A DNA stretch of 64,000 nucleotides from Carposina sasakii (Eukaryota > Arthropoda > Insecta > Lepidoptera > Carposinidae). Each line of letters begins with the position of its first letter. The stretch's first letter is position 1. Location: the NCBI GenBank assembly GCA_014607495.2, contig CP053159.1, forward strand, positions 7,633,501-7,697,500. Direction: 5' to 3'. This document shows, in pieces, positions 59,112-64,000 of this stretch. Both the position numbers and the translations under genes were made by a program. The notes beneath the pieces are model-generated. The model did not search any database. It was not told the origin of the DNA and saw only the letters and a program-made list of their open reading frames with translations.

Positions 59112-59750
59112 ACCAATGTCATAGAGGAATAAGATGTTATAGAGTGCTAATGTCATACTAACTGTATCGATCTTTCTACGGTTTCGATGCACTAACAGTT
59201 TCGATGCACCAGACTTTTCGGTGCCTCACAATTCCAGTCCTTGACACTTAAATTCTATTAGTGTAATGTATAGTAATCGTGATCGAATCAGAAATGAGGA
59301 GATCCGCAGACGTACAAAGATCAACGACATAGCTGAATGGTCCAGCAAGTTGAAGTGGCAATGGGCAGGGCACATAGCTCGAAGAACTGATGGCCGATGG
59401 AGTCGGAAAGTTCTAGAGTGGATACCACGTATCGGCAAGCGCAGCGTGGGAAGGCCACCCGCGAGGTGGACGGATGACCTGGCCAAGGTTGCGGGCGTCG
59501 GTTGGATGCAGGCTGCTTCCGACCAGTCGGAGTGGAGGTTGTTGGGGGAGGCCTATGTCCAACAGTGGACTTCTCAGGGCTGTAAATGATGATAGTAATG
59601 TACTACATTACTAATGTATTGCAACTTATAGTAATGCAATCTAAGTGTTTTGGACTGGAATTGTGAGGTACCGAAAAGTCTAATGGTGCATCGAAACTGT
59701 TAGTATGACATTAGTACTCTATGTCTACATCTTATTCCTCTATGCCAATG
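59112..59750. mobile_element. Terminal-inverted-repeat element holding an RTE LINE fragment
   Basis: Left arm about 59112-59270 and right arm about 59610-59750 are inverse to each other: CATAGAGGAATAAGATG, CTAATGTCATACTAAC, GTTTCGATGCACCA, GACTTTTCGGT.CCTCACAATTCCAGTCC. The left arm carries an extra ~20-bp block duplicated around GTTTCGATGCAC. Between the arms lies the RTE fragment 59266-59589. The element ends are not precisely fixed. Confidence 0.8.
59266..59589 (+). pseudogene. Open C-terminal fragment (107 codons) of an RTE-type LINE protein
   Basis: An uninterrupted frame contains NEEIRRRTKINDIAEWSSKL, KWQWAGHIARRTDGRW, GRPPARWTDDLAKVAGVGW, and WRLLGEAYVQQWTSQGCK before the stop. These motifs belong to the far C-terminus of RTE/BovB-like endonuclease-reverse transcriptases. 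No catalytic domain is present. It has no frameshift, unlike the copy at 5919. Confidence 0.85.
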
Positions 59751-61558
59751 TTTTGCAGGACTGTTAACCTGTCCATTGCACGTACCTTCTGTGAATTAAT
59801 GTCTGTTCTGTGATGTCTTTGAAAGGATAGTTATAAGGTAGGTATGTCAATAAGTAACTATTTATCAGATAATTAAAGTAGGTACGTTAACGATAGTTCA
59901 CGGGAAGTTGTAGAAACTTGGTAATACCAAATAACGCCCATGTAGGTTTCGGTTCATTTTCTACATTCAATTCAAATTAGCCTCGAAAAAGGCGGAATAA
60001 CTAAATCTACTGCCGGTAACAAAAAACATAATGTAGGTTCTGCTTCATTTTCATATTCATAGGTACACAATACAAGCCACTTTTTCAATTTTATAAATAC
60101 CACTCCGTAATACCCCATAAGTATTTAATGTGTTTGTAGATTTTATGAAACATACTTTACAAATGTTCAAAATTGTATTTCGGTATCAAAAAAGTGCAAA
60201 CCTGCACTCGGGTGGCTGTAAGTGCACTTTTGTCTATGTATTTGTCATGACACTAAGGTAGGTACAGCAAAGCCTATTGTAGAGCTATAAGTGTACAGCG
60301 ATAATTCTAAAATATACACGCCGCTTTTAAACTATGAGCCAGCTGTGAAAATCCTGAACATACATTATACAGCGGCAAACATTTTACTGTATTGTATTGG
60401 AAGTGTGAGTCAGTTTAGTTCCTAGGCATATTGAATGAAACTTGAGTTTATCAGTACTAAAACTTGTGGAAGTATCCAATCTAGTCAAGCTTAGGAGCTT
60501 TTTCTCCGGCATGTCGTCTTCGAGAGAACACTGCCTTTAATGGGGTCCATGACGTTGACTGGTCGGCATGCTCCTCCGTACCATCTACAAGCTATCCGCT
60601 GTTTCAACAATGCATTGCCTACACGAGGTCTCTCTATACCTTTCAAGTTAGATTAAGCTGGGAAAGACTTGTTATTAATAACAGCCAATAACTTAACTAC
60701 GGGTTGAAATATCGAACTAACTTTTGCTTAAGCGACAGCGATATATTATTGAGCTAAGAATGTGTTTCCGGATGGAAAAGGTTTTGTCGTCGGATCTTAG
60801 GGATTTACTTTCAAGTATGAATTGTACGCACGCCTACGCTCTATGTAGACATGCCTTTTATGTCATAATAGTCGACGCGCATTGTTCTCGTGCGTTCAAT
60901 ATGACGCTCTTGACATTTTCCTTCACATATTTAGTTATTTATATAAACTTGTCTGATATTTTTACAGACGTTATTTATTGAGAAACAATTGATTAATTTC
61001 TTCAGTCTTGTGTTTAAATCTCCAACTTCTTTGGATACGTCTAATTTTTATATTGGACTGATACAAAATTCGCAAACACTTGCAAATACGACTTAAATCT
61101 TTTATGCAACTTTTACTTAAAGTAAGTATACAAAATTATATAAAATTTACAATTAAAAATTGTCACATAAAAGGCTCATACGTAGGTATTACTTTAAAGT
61201 CCTATATATACGCTACTCACAAGGTACATCGTCTCTTTGTTCCAAGTGGTAGTAGATAACCATGTTTATGGTCCTCCATATCGCCCGGTTACCTTTATCT
61301 TAACCCTTACTCTAAGTTAATGTACCTTTGAAAAAGCTTTTAAAAGTCCCGTCCATCCCCCGATTGGTCAAAGCTCACTTCGTGTTGGCGCATTCTGTCG
61401 ATGGGATTACTTGAATTGTTGTAGTTATTTTATATTCGTTTGTTTCCTAACTTTTTATGTAGGCACTAAATAATGCAGCCAGTAGGTACTACTTTGTAAA
61501 AATATTAGTAATATTTGGTAAAAGCTGCTTAGGTTAGGTAGGTTGTATATTAAAGTGT

Positions 61559-61642
61559 ATATCGACAGTGGAAAGGCAAAAACGCTAAAACGCCATCAGG
61601 CGTGGTGGCGCTTTAGCGTTTTTGCCTTTCCACTATCGATAT
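61559..61642. repeat. 84-bp hairpin
   Basis: GTGGAAAGGCAAAAACGCTA on the left and its exact inverse on the right, extended by ATATCGA/TCGATAT outside. The inner part pairs with a few mismatches (CGCCATC/GTGGTGGCG). Could be a tiny fold-back element or a precursor-like RNA hairpin. Confidence 0.85.
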
Positions 61643-62089
61643 GTATTTTTAATCCTAAATATATGTAGGTTGAAATTGTATTGAGATCAATTCTTTAATG
61701 AAACTTTAAAAAAATCTATATTTAGTTTTAATTTTGTAACAATTTGTGATATCTCTTTCATTATGAAATTATGAAAATGTTTAGAGAAGTTCTTAAAGCA
61801 TAGCTAGTAAAGTCAATGGTAGGCCGGTTAGTGTGTAATGGGACACGTTAGGACTGGTTTTTTATCTGGATAATAAAATAATTTCTGCTTAGATCAATAG
61901 CTGATTGTGGATTTTTTATGATCGTACTATCGATAGCATTATGCATTCCATAACGCATAATAATGTATCTGCATTTTTATAGGGGAAGTTTCTATTGTTT
62001 TGTTTGTAAGTTAATTATTTTGAAAATTAGTGCATAAATTCTAATTTTTTCATCTACCTACTTATATTGTACATAATATTTCTAATTCC

Positions 62090-62305
62090 TGTAGTCCTGT
62101 GCTGACGCGTAGAATACATCAGCTGCGTCTCCTTCCGTGCATGTCGTAAGAGTCGAGTAAGGAACTCGTGCATTCCCTAAGGCGATAAGCTAGCAACTTG
62201 TCACTGACCATTAACATCTCTCCCTGCTATACGTAAACGAGGCTGTGGAATCTCCTTTATGATCCTGCAGTTCTGGCTACTCCATTTTGGGAACACAGCT
62301 GTGTG
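62090..62305 (+). repeat. S3 repeat, most complete copy
   Basis: TCCTGTGCTGACGCGTAGAA..CATCAGCTGCGTCTCCTTCCGTGCATGTCGTAAGAGTCG..GGCGATAAGCTAGCAACTTGTCACTGACCATTAACATCTC..GGAATCTCCTTTATGATCCTGCAGTTCTGGCTACTCCATTTTGGGAACACAGC. Confidence 0.85.
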
Positions 62306-62365
62306 TGTTGCAAACAAAGTAGATAAAGGTAAAGAAGTGCTTTTTGCCTAAAAGCATTTTATTCA

Positions 62366-63060
62366 TGGGGATATTCGGTCCACATATGGAAAGTGGACCG
62401 AATCGCCGAAGAGTTCTTCTTGAATGGGTAGATTCGGTCCAATTTTTTTGTCATGTACAGTAGAATACAGAAAATTTTCTTTTTTAAACTTTGTTTATTC
62501 ATCACAAATACACCCTTAACCATGAACGTATAAGGAAAAACGGACGGAATGCTGTCACTGCACAGATTAAAACACCGTAATGGCGGCGCGTTGCGCATGT
62601 GTGCGTATTTTCTAGTATGTGCCGATTACTATGATTTGTGTGTGGGGTGGATAACGCGTCAATAGACATCCCTACTCCATGGAATATCGCTACCGAGCTT
62701 ACTATGAATGCTTCACTATGTGTAGTAACAACACTCTGTCCGTTATTATTTATACGATCATGCCCTTAACAAACAAACATAGAAACAAATCTTATCTCTG
62801 TGTAATATTAGTGCAGATGTAATAATTATTAATAAGTAGTAACTTTACAAGATGCTACATTGCATTTTATTTATTTCTCAATTTTTGGTTCCCAACTGTA
62901 CTTGAATCTTCCAAAACAGGTATTCATATCGGGACGAATTGCCCAATGATAATAAAAATATGGGGTGATTCGTCCCGCGGGACGAATAGACCCATTCAGA
63001 AGGCAATCTTAGGCTTTTTGGTCTGCGGACCGAAACACGAGCGGACCGAAACGCCCCAAT
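62366..63060. mobile_element. Unclassified element with GGACCGAA / GGACGAAT motifs at both ends
   Basis: Left end: TGGGGATATTCGGTCCAC forming an 11-bp hairpin (62373-62383 with 62393-62403), then TTCTTGAATGGGTAGATTCGGTCC. Right end, read in reverse: ATTGGGGCGTTTCGGTCCGC twice, TTCTGAATGGGTCTATTCGTCCC and the perfect 20-bp palindrome ATTCGTCCCGCGGGACGAAT (62968-62987). The ends are similar but diverged inverted repeats. No coding frame is seen between them. Confidence 0.5.
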
Positions 63061-64000
63061 ACCCAAAAATGCAAATGCAAAGCAATGCAAAAATGGAACT
63101 GAATGCTTAGATAAATTTAGTTAACCCGAATATGGCTAAATTTCACTAGACGACCACAGTACATGATATATCAAAATAGACAAAGAATAATGAAACGATT
63201 CTCGTGTTCTAGGTTAGCGCAGCGCCGATCGAGACACTTTTTCTTATTTGTTGCTTTTTTTATCGATGTAAAAACTAAACCGCAAACAAGACATGATCTA
63301 GCCTGGTTTTTGCTTATAAATTTGAAGTGCTTTGAGTTTAAGCTTTTTTAATATATTTAATACTGTATTTTATTTATGGTACCTATAATTTAATTTGTCA
63401 CCGGAACCGCGACAGCTTGATGGAATTTGTAATTTTTCGCGGCTTAGATCAGGTAGATTTAGCATTGAAATGATATGTATAAATAATTGTGCTGATTTGT
63501 TGGATTTTTGACAACATAGTCCGAAAATAACACTGCGGTCACCAACCCGCATGCCCAGCGTGGTAACTATGGACAAAAACCCCCTATGGCAGGAGTCTTG
63601 TGGCTTAGGTAGGTATATTCTGATGTGACGTGATGATCTACTACCTACCATACTTGCCAAGGCCTTTTATTTACAGGATTTATAGAAGTTTATACCATAA
63701 TGATTTTGTATGAATAACAAGGTGAAGCGAGGGCGGATTAATAACTTTGTTCTATAAAGTTAACCTAGACTCTGACTGCATAATATACTTGTCATTATAT
63801 TTAAGCTGAGCTCGGCTCAGTGGCGCCATCCAAGGTTGGGCGGTCGTTGAAAGTCAAAACACACAAACAGACAATTTCCTAATACATATTGTTTATATGC
63901 CGCCAATAAGTACCGTACTCGTTTATCTGAAATGACTTTTATTGATGTAACAATGCATTTTGATGTATTGTAATTGTAACTATATTTAAATGTAAAATGT
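63061..64000. other. AT-rich ds intron sequence; nothing specific seen
   Basis: No repeat shared with the rest of the window and no frame with protein-like composition. Several short open frames are by chance. Confidence 0.4.

Larger units (their letters stand above)
37796..64000 (+). other. ds: Intron of ds following the first coding exon, over 26.2 kb, end not reached
   Basis: Opens with GTAAGA. I found no plus-strand segment with a cadherin linker (D-[VAEI]-NDN) or a further ds exon before the window ends. The intron holds MITEs, LINE tails, S3 copies, palindromes and some GC-richer stretches not shared with any repeat here: about 38870-39190, 46010-46560, 54580-55010 and 58250-58520. These are candidates for regulatory elements, without direct proof. 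Confidence 0.85.

Noticed and set aside
1..64000. CRISPR array, operons, ribosome binding sites, bacterial insertion sequences
   Set aside because: Introns, SINEs, LINE tails and the cadherin show eukaryotic nuclear DNA; no spaced identical repeats of CRISPR type were seen.

Overview
The window looks like nuclear DNA of a moth or butterfly (Lepidoptera). Evidence: GT-AG introns; AT-rich intergenic DNA dense in TAGGTAGGTACCTAC-type words; many copies of short transposons with lepidopteran character (Lep1/Helitron-like tails reading ACGCGGACGGAGTCGCGGGC..CTAG, tRNA-derived SINEs, RTE-type LINE tails, MITEs ending CAGG..CCTG); and an insect-type Dachsous cadherin. The species cannot be named from this sequence.

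Layout. 1-455 (+): the last two exons of an unidentified basic, probably nuclear protein. 456-8100: intergenic, with MITEs, half-copies of MITEs, an RTE LINE fragment and a frameshifted transposon-like pseudogene. 8105-9480 (-): a complete three-exon gene for a secreted, Tyr/Asp/Glu-rich protein, with a TATA box and a signal peptide. 9500-32150: about 22 kb of repeats and AT-rich spacer. It includes a nearly identical 1,024-bp duplication coupled to an inverted 386-bp duplication (15531-19274), a SINE flanked by 13-bp direct repeats and split by a MITE (25051-25817), and two side-by-side MITE copies. 32150-32653: CpG-rich 5' region of ds with several short upstream ORFs. 32654-37795 (+): one giant exon coding for the first 1,714 residues of Dachsous (signal peptide, 15 cadherin repeats and part of the 16th). 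37796-64000: the following ds intron, over 26.2 kb, with no coding exon seen. It carries further MITEs, palindromes and LINE tails, plus a few GC-richer non-repeat islands that could be enhancers.

Function. Dachsous is the giant cadherin that binds Fat to set planar cell polarity and Hippo-dependent growth. The other two genes show no visible functional link to it. Most other structure is mobile-element debris. The most informative pieces are the ATGA overlap between an upstream ORF and the ds start, the doubled AG acceptor with two open C-termini in the secreted gene, the inverted-repeat element holding an RTE fragment at 59112-59750, the GGACCGAA/GGACGAAT-rich element at 62366-63060, and the duplication/inversion at 15.5-19.3 kb.
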